Below, in pieces: positions 38,658 to 53,600 of a DNA stretch of 64,000 nucleotides. Source of the stretch: Mytilus edulis (lineage: Eukaryota > Mollusca > Bivalvia > Mytilida > Mytilidae); contig NC_092348.1 of NCBI RefSeq assembly GCF_963676685.1, forward strand, positions 26,945,386-27,009,385, read 5' to 3'. Position 1 is the first letter of the stretch. Every line of letters starts with the position of its first letter. The notes under the pieces were generated by a model. It worked only from the letters and a program-made list of their open reading frames with translations, had not been told where the DNA came from and made no database searches. The position numbers were made by a program, and so were the translations under genes.

Positions 38658-41600
38658 ATGTCAACAGTCAACACCTCAGAAACAGAACAAGAGATATTAC
38701 AACGTCAAATAAGATATCTGACTGGTACTGTACATTAGCAAAGAGTTCAAATGCATTCATTCTTTAATCTGTTTACTTTGTTGTACTATTTACACGAAAT
38801 AATTTTTCCTCTCACAAAGTTCTGATAAAATTTGTTGACCTGTTCAGGCTGTTGACAAAATGCTTTAAAATAAAAACAAAAAACAAAGTTTCCTTTCTTT
38901 TCACATTATACGACTAAGATTGCATGCCATGTAAACTAATTCTAACACTCAATTTTTCAAATTTGGAATTTAAGTTTGAAAATTAAAGATTATAATGTTG
39001 TCATGATATAAATGACAGTAGACTGTCATGACTGTAGATAGGTCAATAAATGATGAGTCACAAGGGACAAGACGTTTCATCCATGGGGCCAGTAAGTATG
39101 TATGTAGATCCCTCTGTTAACGGAGCACCCCTTAACCCAATTGCTGCCAGGGGGAAGCATAATGTCCACACCGGCAGTGCTGGAGGGACAAATATGTCCA
39201 TGGTTAAATTTATCCAAGCTTCTCATCAATGCTGTATCTCTTTCAATTAAAAGACCGAAGATTATACAGTGTTATGTTTTTCTCTAATGAGTCCAAAATG
39301 TAAAGGTTATTATGTCGTGATGTCATAAATGTATATCAAATGACGTCGTTGTTTGGCATGTTACGTCACAGACGTTGAGCTGTCATATTTTGCGGCATAT
39401 GAAATGCAACCTTGAAAAACGGTCGGCAGCAAGAGGGTTAGGATCTGCGAGGGTACAGTGGAATCTGTGTACACTCCCTTACAGGTTTAATGGTGATGTG
39501 TCACAAACATATTTACAAAGTTCAATACTTACAAGGACAATCCCCACCCAACACCAGGGATTGTTATGACACCAGGTAGTTTGGGTGTGGTTGCATTGGC
39601 CCTGGTCGTTTCAGCCATGTAATAAAAGTAGTTACAGTCATATAATACCCATACCTGTCAACTGACCTGTATCCTACAGGTCACTCCTGAGAATTTCACC
39701 CCATATATGTACCTGGGATTTTTGAAAAAAACACTGGATCATCAAATAACCTGCATGACCTGTGAATTTGGAAAGTGACCTGCTGTTCTCTTGGATTCTT
39801 CAGCCTTTCTAGACTTATTTCATATTAAGTGATTTTCCTATGAAATACAGGCAAATTCCTAATTCTTCCTAGATCTAGACAAGAAGTTCAAATAGCTGGC
39901 TTAACAATGTTACAATGTAACTGTTAAATTAGGTGACCCATTAAGTGCATGGTTTCACTTTTTGCGGAATGTGCATTTAAATTTTTAAATTTAAAGACAT
40001 AGTTCATCTCAGTATCTGTCATCTGAATTTCCATGATGAAAGTGTCTGCTTTGGCTAAAATGCAACAAAATTAAGTAAAAACATAACATACATGTATCCT
40101 TTTATTTTACAACCATGAAAAATAAATGGCGAACTTTTGATTGGGATGTGTATAAAACCGGAATCTGACTCGGTAAACACACATTTTTTTCCTGATTTTG
40201 ACAATCCAAAATAAAAATTAAAAAAAATTGAAATTAAAAATGAATAAATGAAATTGCCGACCTACTAACCCTATTTATTTTAAAGATGTAACTGGAACCA
40301 CACATATATTTTTATGTGGCCTTATTAAACCTTATATTTAAACTACATGTACATGTACAATAGATTATAAGCAGTATTTTAAATTCAATTAGGACATGTA
40401 GGAGTTGATTGGGGATAACACTTACCATTTTTTTTTATAGTTGGTGTGATTAGTACACAATGTTCAGCTTTTAAGTTACAATTGGTAATGTTTTCCAAAA
40501 AATTATCATGTTAACTGGTTAAAATATAAAGAGTTTTTAACAATCCAAAGCTGACACAAATATGAAGATATGGTATGATTGCAAATGAAACAATGCTCCA
40601 CAAGAGACCAAATGACATAGAAGTTAACTATAGGTCACTGTAAGGCAGTCAACAATGAGCAAAACCCATAACACATAGTCAGATATAATAGAAAAGTCTG
40701 ATTTAATTGAAATGGAGCATCTAATTTTTTTGTGAAATTCTGGTGGAGATTTTTGACAATTATTTTATAATTTAAAACATTTAATCACATACCGTGGTAC
40801 ATCCATGTATAATTCATATGTATTTTGTCATTTTTCTTAGATTTGATAAATACCACTGCAGGATCATCAAAATATAGTGAAGTAGGACCAAACTCAGCAA
40901 GTAAACTGTTATATAAACATGAGAAAGATGGAAGGCAAAGAGGGCATGTCAGAAATACAGGGAAAGAGTCTGATAAGGATTCCTCTAAATTTTCCTGGAA
41001 GAAAACAAACATTGATTACACTGTAGCTAAAAAGAAAACTATATCTCAACCATGTCGGCATCAAACTATATCTCAACCATGTCGGCATCAAACTATATCT
41101 CAACCATGTTGGCATCAAACAATGATTCATAGATCATCAACAATTGGTACACAAGATAATAAGGAAATAAATGGATCCTCCACAGGAAACATTGGAAAAC
41201 ATCCAACCTTGAGCATTCCATCAACTTCTCAAAAAGCAGCAAATCATTCCAGTAATCATGGTAATCAGTCCTCTCAAAAATTGGAATTAAGATCTCACAA
41301 ATCAGACAACCACATACCAGTATCTAATAAAATCTCAAAGCCTGCTCTAGTAAAAAATTCTTGTGAGGAAAATACCAGATTGAAAAATGAAATGTTGAAA
41401 AGGTCTTACTCAGTACCATTAGATAAAAAATTACCAAACCAAAAGGGAACTGAAAATTTGGTGGCAGATAATAGAGATACAAGCAGCTTACCTCAAAATG
41501 GATGTGTTTTACAAAGACTAAGAAAACACCCCTTTATGAATAGGTCTAAAAATCAAACATTAGTGCAGACACACCCACCAAATAATAAGGCAGAAATAGC

Positions 41601-44600
41601 ACCAACCAGATTGTGCAGTGACAGTATAAGTGATTTGAAATCTTCAGAAACAAAGTTAAGTGATATCACCAGAAGTCATTTTGTGAAAACAAATCTTCAA
41701 TATTCCAAGTCTTATCAAGGAAGTATTGATACAGTGAAAAGTACAGATGAATCAAAAGAAATTGGTAAATCTAAGAAGTCGGCAGCAGTAAGTCAAATAC
41801 CAGACGGAAAACAAACAAGAACAAAATCAAGTAGTTCTGAAATTTCACCTTCAAAGAAAGAGATGATGGAGGTATTAAATAGGAAGCTGTCCGAAACATC
41901 AGATAAAATTTCAGCATTAAAAAGGCAGTTATCATTCAAATCAGACATTAGCAATCCACGAAAAACTACAAATACAGTGAAGCATGATATAGTTGTCAAA
42001 AATGGAATAAAAACTGAACTTACCAAGGATTTCACAAATTCAGAGTCTGCTTGTAGAAAAAGTGATTCAAATACTGCTGATAGTTTTACATATAAGTCAA
42101 GATTTTCATTGCAGAAAAGTTTGCCTGTGGAAACTTCCGTTACTTGTTATACTTTGCCGTCCAAAACTGGTATCAGCGAGTCTTTTGTAAAAAACATGGA
42201 GACTTCAAAAGTGCCATTTAAATCAAAATATAAACTGAGGAAAAATATGTCTGAAACTGCACCTCCCATCAAGCCAAAAGATCACCAAGTATCCATTGAT
42301 TCAAAATACAGCTCAGGAAATGTTTTACCAGAGTCTTTCAACCCAGGAAATGTTTTATTGAAGTCAATAAGGTTTCAAACAACAAACATTATAAAATCAA
42401 AATACAAACTTCAAAAAGTTAGTTCTTCAACATCTTCCAGCGATAAATTATCATTATCTTACAGCCATCAAACATCAATGGGAGGAAATCAAAGTCCTGT
42501 TGTTTTTAAATCAAAATTCAAAATAAGAAAACAAAATTCACAAGGAGAAACAATAAATCATACAATAACGAATAGCAACACACAAGTTGCATCCAACATT
42601 ATAAAGTCCAAGTACAAGTTGAGAAAGATTGGTCTTAATAACAGTCCAACACTGAAAATAACAGCAAATAAAAAGAAACCAGTATTCAAGTCTCAATTTG
42701 TATTCAATGACATGTCCACTGTCACAAGTAGCATGAGTACTGCTGGAGTTGGAAGTGGTCAAGGGTATTCTGGATGGTATCATAAATCTTCAGGAAATTC
42801 ATGGCATCAACCAAGGAACCAGTTTTATGGATCCAGTTCACACAGAAGAAAGAAAGATCCAAGCAGGAGTAGTTACCATGGGAATGGTTACCATGGCATT
42901 AGCAGAAATAAACCAAAATATAACTACAATAATCAATGGATCCATTCTATACCAAATAAGGGAAGGAACTGGACATCCAAATACAGATTGGGTAAGAACT
43001 AAATACATGGTAATCAGTTAAATAAATAACTACTGTGAGTGAGTGAGTAAGTTAGTCCCATTTAAAAAAAATACACATGATAAAGGTCAACCTTGGCACC
43101 ATAGAAAACTGACATTATTTTTTAGTTGAAGTTTAAAATGCATAAGTACAACTATACACCTTATTGCTTTTCCAAATTGACCCGAGAATCTGTCCCGCTT
43201 GAACTTTTGACGTCATACAACAATAACTTGTGGTGTCAGATATTTTCTATTATGACGTCAAAATTTTATAGGAACTTTTGAGTGTCCAGTTATGGCGGAC
43301 AAATAGTGATATAGTGACATTTAAAGTATGTTTGACTATAATCATGATAATAGCTACATGGAAGTGTTTTTTTTGTTTTTTTTTATTATGAACTGCATAT
43401 ATATATGCACACATATCCTATTGTGACAACAAAATGTAACACAAAATGGTTTGCCTATGACAAACATGACAAATGTATTATCAGCTAGAAATAGAGCAGT
43501 AGAGGAAAAAACATGATTATAGCTACAATATTCTTTGGAAGTGGAAAGAATCTTTTACATAGGATATATATATATTTCCTAAAAATGTTACAGGTAAAAT
43601 GATGAAAATTCGCAAACCTTTTGATAACAATTACATTTATATTTTTCTTACAGGTTCAGACAGAAATATGTACAAGTACAGTCTACAAGGAAATACAGCA
43701 AAAAGTCCATTATTGATAAATAAAAGATATGTACTGAAACGGCTACAGAGGACAACAACAAGCCCTACAAATTACAAGAAAGTGTAGGTTTATTTTATTA
43801 CTGTTATAATTTTTTATTTTTCTTTTGACATAAATCTGTTTATTTTTATCTGCATTGCCAAAATACCTTGGGTAGAAAACGTTGTCACACTTTTCTTGTC
43901 CTCTTATAGAATGAATGATTTTATATTTGATCAGGAGCTTGCAGGGGCGGATGCAGGAATTTTCGAAAGGGGGGGGGGGGGGGGGGGGGGGGGGGGTGCT
44001 AACCCAGGGCAAAGGGGGGGTGCAGGGGGGGTGCAAAACATATGTCCCGATACAAATGCATTGATCGGCAAAAATAAAGGGGGGGTGCGCACCTCCGGAA
44101 CCCCCCCTGGATCCGCCACTGGCTTGATAATATTGAATTATAGCTTGTAAGCAGATTTTACATCAGCTGTGCAGGCACTTCCTGTTTGTCCATAGTTTAA
44201 AATTTTACAACATTCACCATACAGCATTTGACAATGAGAAACCCCATATTATATAGTTATTTTAATATAAGATGGCAGACATTTTGAAATATCTATGTTA
44301 TATAATTTTGAGTGAAATATGCCATGAAGTGTAAATCTGGTTTTTAATATGAACATTTAAAAATTCACCAACTCAAATTTATTTAATATCTGTGTTAAGT
44401 AACTATTGGTACAAACAGATAGAAGATATTAAAATGAAATTGACAAAGCAGTAAATTTTTGTTTTCAGACATACTATCCAGAGCAGTAAAGATAACAACA
44501 AAATGGTTGTTATAAATGGAATGTTATATAAATCTAGTGGACACAGTCTGGTGAAGACAAATCAACAAAACCCAAACAATAATCAAATTGTTGTCAAAAG

Positions 44601-47600
44601 TATGTAGTACAAACAAGTCCTCTTCAGTTAAAATGATCTAACCATTAACAAAAGAAAAGAAAATTGTTTGTCTTAAAAAAAGAATTCAAATACAATAGGA
44701 GTTAAATCAATTTTCAATTTGTCTCTTAAATTCATAACATCACTCAATTGAGAATGGATGATACATTTGAATGTTTGTGTGGTGATGTTTTATAAAGAAT
44801 TGGAAAAAAAAATATGTGGAAAAACATCTGTAGAAATTTAGCTCTTATGTGTTAGGCTGAATAGTTATCTGTTTTCCAGAATTTATCGTGACTGATCAGA
44901 AAAAACCAAAACATAGGGTATTGAAGTTGAACACAATATTCTGTACATCCTATGCATGAATATTCAAGAATTTATCAAGGAATTAAATACTCAGATATTC
45001 AATTACAAAATGATGTGAATGTGTTTAACCATACATGTCAAGAAAATTACAGGAATTGTGTACAAAAACATGCAAGATGCATAGATCTAGTATCTGTTCT
45101 TAAAAGATCAATGAAGTCATTGTTAGAGAAATGATGAAAATTGGAGTTTTCTTCCTTTTCCGTAATGGTATCAAATTTAACATGTATTGCCTTCTTATAA
45201 TTAAAACAATGCAATGTTTAATTTAAAGTTCCCAAGGCCCAATAAGCTAGTCTATACCATCCAGTGTTTACAGACTCTTTAATTTTTAATATTATGTTGA
45301 TATTTTTAGAAATGAATACCTCAGCAATGAAGATAGTGAAAGTCAGAGGAATCAAATTCCAGATGGATACTTCAGGGAAAACCTTGAAAAGGATGGATTC
45401 AAGTCCTGTTAAATCTGGTATAATTAATGACACAATTGTATCTGAATATTTTAATCAAAAGACCGCACCAAGAATAAAAACGAAAATCGTCAGAGAAAAA
45501 AAACATACTTACAAAAAAAATTAAACAATGAATAATACACATGACACATGGTCAAGATAGCTCAACGTGGTACATGCACACAATGTAGCTTGGTTAAATC
45601 AGTTTTGAGTGCACACAAAACTGCCTCCTTTGCCCATTAAGGCAATATTTAGTAAAAGATGAAAACGCTGTGGAAATAAAATATTGTACAGTCTAAATAC
45701 CAAGAGGATGATCACTAACTTAAACAAGAAAGTATAAGATGGCACCTGATTATGAATTTCAAAGCAGGTTTAAACTTACATATTCATGCTGCCACAAGAA
45801 GCTAACTAAGGTAGCAAACTTACATATTCATGCTGCCACAAGAAGCTAACTAAGGTAGCCACAGCAAAGAAGTAATGACTATCCAATCTATTATTGTATC
45901 AAGACAAATATCTAGGCCTATATCTGGACTTATATCCTGAAAAATATCTATGCTTAATTGTAATAACTTTTATTTACAGGTAATCAAATCTCAAGACAAG
46001 CTTTAAAATCTTCTGTTAACAGAATTGATATTGGTGGAATGACTTATATACAGACAAAACCTGGAACATTAGAACAAGTTGGCTCTAACAAAGCCAAAGT
46101 GATTGCTAGGTAAAATTTCTATTGTGCACACAATGTGTTATAACAAGCATAGTCTTGCATGGATGTATCTTTTAAATTGATTTGGGTGATTACATATACC
46201 TCCTTTCCTAAATTTTACATCAGAAATTATATCTTAGAACACAAAAACAAGGACATGAAGGATAAGCTTTCAAATTATCACTATAACCTATAACAATTCT
46301 CAAAAGGATGTTTGCTCCTGTAAATGCTAAGGACCAATTTGAACAAGGTATACATTAGAAAAATGAACAGAGCTCATAAATTCATACAAGTTTTTTTCCT
46401 GCCCTAATATTGGATATGGTCAAGTCCAATTCAGTGAGAAATCAAAAAAACATTTTAAGATTAAAAGAAATCTCCTACACATTGCCATGTCAGAGATAAT
46501 TAAAAAATTCAGTTTAGGTGGAGTTACAGATGAAAAGTATGGATGGATAGAGTATTGAAAGAACATCATAAAAAAATCTGTAGATTCCTGCTTTTTCATG
46601 AAAGAACAGGATTGGAGGGAGTTTTGTTCCATTCATTCTAAAAGCTGACACATACTGTGGATTCTTTTATTTTCCTGGGTACCATTTTTGTGGATTCAGG
46701 AAAACATGCAATTTGGTTGTTTTTTGATTTTGTGGTTTTGACAAAGTCTACATACAAACTTATTACTGAATTTGTCATAAGTAGAATATTTAAATGCATG
46801 GTTCATCTGTACCAACAAAACCAATGATAATTGGTATCCAACGATAAATAATGAATCCACAGTATCTCATGAAATAGGATAAATAGTTTATTAAAGTGAC
46901 CTGCCAAACTAGTTAATTAATTCTTTCATATCATATTGCAGTCCCATAATTGTAGATAAAAGTACTGAAAACCTTTCATTTAACAAATTTGTTATTTTAC
47001 TTATGTACATGGTATAAAAAAAAGGCAACTTATGTGCATTACATTCCTCATTCGTTATAGAAATGTTGTTAGTCATGGTATAGTCACAGAGATTATATTT
47101 TAATCAATTCATCTTTTGTAGCCGTATGAAACACAGAAGTATCCTTACTGCTGCAGCGAAGTACAAGAAGGACAATACAAAGAAGAAATTAGCCAAGAAA
47201 TACTGCATGTTCTTTAACAGATTTGGAAAGTGTGAAAGGGGAAGTAACTGTCCATTTGTACATGATCCAGACAGAGTGGCTGTGTGTACAAGGTCAGTAT
47301 TTAAAATAAGGGGAGACAACTTCTTACATGATCCAGACAGAGTTGCTGTGTGTACACAGTCAGTATTTAAAATAAGGGGAGATAACTGCTGACATGATCA
47401 TTACAAGGTGGCTGTGTGTGCTGGGTTAGTATAAAAGGCAAATAGTAGTCCACACATACATGAAAGACAAATGATCAAAACAGAGTGCCTGTGTGTTTGA
47501 ATAAGTATAAAAAGGAGATCATAAATGATTTAAACAGTGGTTGTGTATTCAATGAAGTATAAAGGGGAGATAATCGTCATAACATACATACATACATGAT

Positions 47601-50600
47601 CCACAGATTTCACACAGAGTGATTGTGTTGATATAAGGTTCTCTATGTAAGAGTCACAACTACTCATAGAGGATACATCATTGTGGAATAGCTACTTTAA
47701 GAAAAACACATTAATAAATTCAATTCAGATGATAAAGTTACAAGTAATTATTGTTATTTGTGTTGTGTTATTAGGCTATAAGTGACAGTAAATTTCTATT
47801 TTTTTCTATTTTTAGATTCTTAAGGGGAACCTGTAAAGTAGACGATTGTTTATTTTCTCATAAAGTGGCCAAAGAGAAGATGCCAACGTGTTCTTATTTC
47901 TTGCGAGGAGTGTGTAACCGTGATGACTGTCCATATCTACATGTTAATGTTAGTAAGACAGCTAAAGTTTGCCAAGATTTTATCAAAGGATTTTGTCATC
48001 TGGGAGAAAAGGTAAGTGGAAAACCTGTCTTTATGTATACTCAAGTTAATACAGTTTTGCAACAAGTTTTTGTAATATCATATTTTAAAAACCAACTATA
48101 TTTCTAAACATAACTTTAAATAAGTGATTGTCAAAAAATTCTGATTCAACCAAAAAAAAATCATTAAAAATTTATTTCTAAACTTTGTAAGTTTTGATTT
48201 AATAAAAGTTTTTAAATTAAAATATATGATGCCAAACTTTTTTTCACAGCATATAATAGAAACAATAACAATATATCTATGTGTTCTTTATGCTAGATTG
48301 AATTCTTTATCATTATAGTGTACAAAGAGACACATTACAACTTGTCCATCTTATTCAAAAACTGGTGTTTGTTCAGAAGTAAAGCCATGTAAATTAAAAC
48401 ATATCAAGAGGAAGCAAAGAAATGTGTCAATAGATGGTAAAGACACTAGGTAAGTCATTTAAGGTTTATTTATTAGAAAAATAAATAATATCCATTCATG
48501 ACAGAAAATCAGTACACGCACAGAAAAAAATAAATGTAAGGGCTGTTTCATAAAAAAAATACATGGAACCAAGGAAAGGCACTTTGGAATCTCAACTACA
48601 GATGGATGCTAAAATTAGTTTGTACGGGGATAACATAAAAAGAAATTCTGATTTGCCTTTATAGATACCTATCCCATTTTAACACTTTCCTTACTGAATT
48701 GTTTTTTTCCGCGACGTTGTGTGACCTGATCAAATTTCCGCGCGCAGTTTGCCTGGCCTGAATTAATTTGACGTGTGAATGGGAAAAAAATGACGTTTTA
48801 ACGTGTGTATCTTTGTTGTTTCTCATCAAATCGGTTTCAAACTAGATATTGTTACACTTAAGTATGAAAGGAGTGTTGCAATATAAATAAATTTACATGA
48901 CAATACCTACTTTTGATTTTTTTTAACCTTTTGTGGAAAGAAAATGACGTTTGATTTGAGAAATCTATTTTTTTTTGTGACCGGTTTATATTTTTGCCTC
49001 CGATCTTCTAAATTAACAATACAAATGGTAATTAACAATTTCGAGTGTTCCTTTATCATAGTTTTATAGAAAAAATAACTCCAGAGTCAAAATTCTAGCT
49101 TATTAGTCAGAATAAATACGAATAAAAATGGTTTGACAAATTCCGCAGCGGCCATTTTTTTACCTGTACAATGCAATCACCAGATAGGAAGTTGTGTCCC
49201 TGGATAAGTTGGAGTTGTCTTTCTTAGTCCGATGTTTTCTTTGAATTTTTGCATGAATATTGATCTAAATTGACTATTGGGATCTTTTGTGGAACTTTTA
49301 ATATTTTAATGGAGATATCTAATGATATTTTTTTCTGGTAAAATCAAAACTTTTGAGATTAATATGTGCTTTTTTTTTTAATGTGCAAATATTTTTTTCT
49401 GTTTTTTTTGTATCAAACCACTGAGTGCATGGAAATATTAATTAAATGTAAGATGACCTGACACACTTATCCATGTACATTTAACACTTTAATAATGTGT
49501 TGATAAATTAAGTGAGACATAATTAAATGTTGAAAGACAATCATGAACTTTTAAAAATAAAATTACTTTAAAAAAGTCAATGATTTATTTTTAAAATTAT
49601 TTATTATAAGTGTCCTGACTCCATGGGATGCTAGAATTTCCACTGTCTTTGGTTTTGTATTGTTCAATGATGAAAATAATTTAATGTTCCTTATTAAAAA
49701 AAAAAATTAAATGAAAATGTCAACTGTAACAACAAATATAAATTATGAATATCCTTTCAACAACTTATCTGTGAAAACCTTTTCAACAAATTATGTGTAT
49801 ATAATATCCTTTCAAATTAAAAATTGTAACAAAGTAACTGTTAATTTAAGAAGTTTAATTTTTGACTGAGTGGGAGACAGTGAAGCAATGGGGTAGGCAA
49901 AGTGGTTTTCTACATTCAACACAACCATATTTTCAAACCTTTTTTTCCTGTGTACCTTTAATAGCTACCTGTGACACCTTATCTTGTTTCCCAAAGTCTA
50001 CTGGCAAACAGAGTTAACCTACATGTGTTTGATCTGTCTTGACATGGTAGATTTCACAATATGACATACACCATGTCTGACGCTACCAAAACCCAAAGTT
50101 TGATGGCCCATTTCTTTGTTTTAGAAGGCATGAATTGCTTGAATGCATCCCTCCCTTTGTAAGATATCATGAATCGCCACCTATCGTTTGGGGACATGTT
50201 GGTCTCTCATTTTTTGTCTGTTAAGGGGGTCTTTAATTTCTGAGTTTGTAAGATACATCATTATTATTCTCCCATCTTTGCTCACCTCCCTGGTGCGTAG
50301 CAGTGAAGTGAAGATACCTTATTATCTGCATAATTTCGTCCATTTCTTTGAAAAATAAGAGACCATGACTTATATTTTTAATAACTATAAACATGATAAA
50401 GCCTTCAAGTGTTGGGATTAATAAATTTCAGGATAAAAACAATATATGTACATTGTCAGAAAATATTACATTTTTGTCCTAAATTCTAAAGCTCATACAA
50501 TTATATTTTATTTTCCGGCAATGTACATATATATTGAATATGAGAATAATTGCCTGTTAAAATAAAAACATAATTGTTATGGCTTTTTTACTCTAATATA

Positions 50601-53600
50601 TGTGTGTGGCTCTGATCTGGCTGCGGTTTAACATCTTAAAATTGAGATGATTATATTCATATTTATATATGATTTATAAAAACATTACCGGTTTTATGTT
50701 AATTATCAAATCATTGCAATATTACTTTGCTCTTCATGGGCCCTTTAATTAGAATAAAAATATCTTATCTCTGGAATCAAAATATCCTATCTTTGGAATA
50801 AAATGTCTTATCTTATCTAATTATAACTATCAATTATTTGGTTGTCAGATAGAAACATCTGGAAAAAATATCCTTCTTTGGGTCTCATATGTTTTGTGGA
50901 CCAGTTAGGCAGTTACTTCTGGGATAAATGGGGAAGACCTCTTTCAAATTTCAATATATAAAATTCTTGGTACCATCAGTCATTGTTGGGGGACATCAGG
51001 GGCATTATTTACATCTGTCAGCTGTCGTTATTTTCATCTGAAAGTTCGCTGACCCCTTCTCTTTCAACATCACTTCAGGAGTGATCATGAAATCATCACC
51101 GATGTCATTTTGAGGTCAATGCATTTCATACCGTTGACCAAGAAGATCTACTTCTCCCACCAAAAATCCCTCAAACTCGTTCTCAAAACTATCGGACATT
51201 TTTATGTCTCAGAATGTTACAGACACGATACAGACCATGAAACGACATTTTACTAATATTTACTATAATTATGCGTCCTTGACATCGGCAAGTGAGAGAG
51301 GAATGTGATTGGATTGTTTTATTTAGAACTTCCATAAAAGGAGTGCGACCTTTTGCACTGGTGGGAAAAATCCAATTACCGGCCGACGGAAGTCGGATTA
51401 TTAATTGATTTTATTCTCCGTGCAATTGTTAAAATCGTTTTTCGTAATTTGTATCATAATGTTAATCAAAATATTCATGAAATCAAATTTAACTTTCCTT
51501 CCAAATAACCTTTTCTCGACGAAAAAAGTCACATGTTCGCATCACATGTTTTTGTACAAAATGGCGGCGGCTTATTTTGTTTGTTGACGCTACCGATCTT
51601 TCATTGTATTGAAGTATATATAAGGTATCAAATTCAGTCATAACTGGTATTCTTTAACTGTGATATACAAGCTTCCTGAAAACCTATATATGTATAGGTT
51701 AAACATAGCTTTACGGGGTGAAATGAGTTAAAAGACAAAAAAAAAATATGATTATCACATGATTGTCTATGCCTGAAAGCATTGTTCGGCCTGGCTACGG
51801 GGATGCCTCAACACATTGTTCGGCCTGGCTACGGGGATGCCTCACCGCATTGTTCGCCTTGAAAGGGTTAAAGGAATTCCATGGGTACCATGTATGTTTA
51901 AATAGAATAGTCATAAAGCAAAGAAACATCATATTATTCACTTTTAGTGTGTATCCCAATGAACCAGCATTTTATTTTCCCTACATTTGTGACAATGCAA
52001 ACACACATTACATTCTTTTAAGATTCACCTTTTTCTCCATTTATTACTTATATAGTTAAGCTTGGGTATTTATTTTCAGAAATGTTTGTCTAAAGGAAGG
52101 GGTGTTTTAAGGGACTTCAGAATAAAAATAAAAAAATGTGATGATGGTTGATTTTGATAATCTACCTACAGATGTAGAGAACATAATCTGTTTTTTTTTT
52201 TTAAACAGAAAATAGATTTCAAAAGACATAAATACTTGGAATAACTGTTAAGAACGATTGATACATTTTGATAACTTGGAAAAGAATGGATATGGTTATC
52301 AACATGAAACAAATATAAAGCAAAGGAACTGAATTTTCATTGAAGTTTTGTCATTTTATAGTCACTGATAAGATTTCAATATTGACTAAAATTAGCTCTC
52401 AACAGCAAATTCAAGTTATGTTAAGGCAGATTCCAAAAAGAAAAGAAAATTTCCGTCAAAAAGAACAAATTAAGAAAAATAATACTAACTGTTATTTGAA
52501 TGATAATATGTGAATGTTTTATTGAATAGTAATGTTATATAAAGCAAGCAAAGCAATTATGGGATATGATTGTTTCCATTAAAAGTAGAAATGATCAAAA
52601 CAAGTTGAAAAATGTGAAATGTTTGACGGAAATTACTTCCCATTTTTTGACACAAGGTTCATGTTTTACGAGGCTTTAAGTTGACACTTGTATAATGGTT
52701 TTTATTAGAGTAGTCTGATTATTCAAACATCCCTGTTTCCAAATCTTTTGCTTTTCTTTTGTTAAAAACATCTGTGGTATATTTTTTTCAATTTCAAATA
52801 CCTTACTTATTAGATGCTCGTCTGTCAATAAATGTTATGATAGCAACAGGTTCATAAAATCTTGCCACATAATTGTAGGTACTTATATAAGCCTGTTAAA
52901 ATTGTATTTCATAATGTACATTAAACATACACATTTTGGATCTTTCAATTTACTTTATTTAATCAATAGTTTTATCAAATCTGTTGCTAACATAATTTCT
53001 GTCAAACTTGTCATTTTATGTTAGCAACATTTGGATGTGCTACAAATTAGAGTTATCTGTCCTGGGTTGAAATCTTTTTAAATTTCAGGCAGCAGTATTT
53101 TGCAGGAGTTCTTATAAATATGACTTTCAACTAGGATAAGATCTCCAATGTTGGTTAAAAATCTCAAATATATATATATTGTCCGTCAAATTTATTTATG
53201 TTAGCACAATCTTATATTAGCAACAAGTCCGTCAACATCTTATGTTAGCAACACTATTTAGTCCGTCAAATTTTATGTTAGCAACAATAATGTCCGTCAA
53301 ATCTTATGTTAGCAACAAAAAAGTCTGTCAAATGTTATGTTAGCAACAATAAAGTGTGTCAATTCTTATGTTAGCAACAACTTAATTTCTGTCAAATCTT
53401 ATGTTAGCAGCATTGTTCATGTCTGTCAAATCTTATGTTAGCAACTCCAAGATAATCTTTTTTTAAAGTTATTCCAATTCCTTTTTTATTTGCAGATGTT
53501 CAGAAATGTTTTATTCCAATTTGCTTTTCATATTAAATCAAGATATACATCCAAACCTTGAAAATACTGAAAATATCAGGATTTTTTGTGTTGCTAACAT

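Noticed and set aside
39050..39569. Coding exons of ZC3H3 between exons 1 and 2
   Set aside because: The frames overlap a TTAA-ended miniature element, and exon 1 at 38658-38724 already joins exon 2 in phase.
43896..44150. Gly-rich or Pro-rich small proteins
   Set aside because: They are translations of the poly-G tract in a miniature element.
53180..53440. CRISPR array
   Set aside because: Spacers are only 5-12 bases and vary, repeats are imperfect, the genome is eukaryotic, and the block lies inside an inverted-end element.
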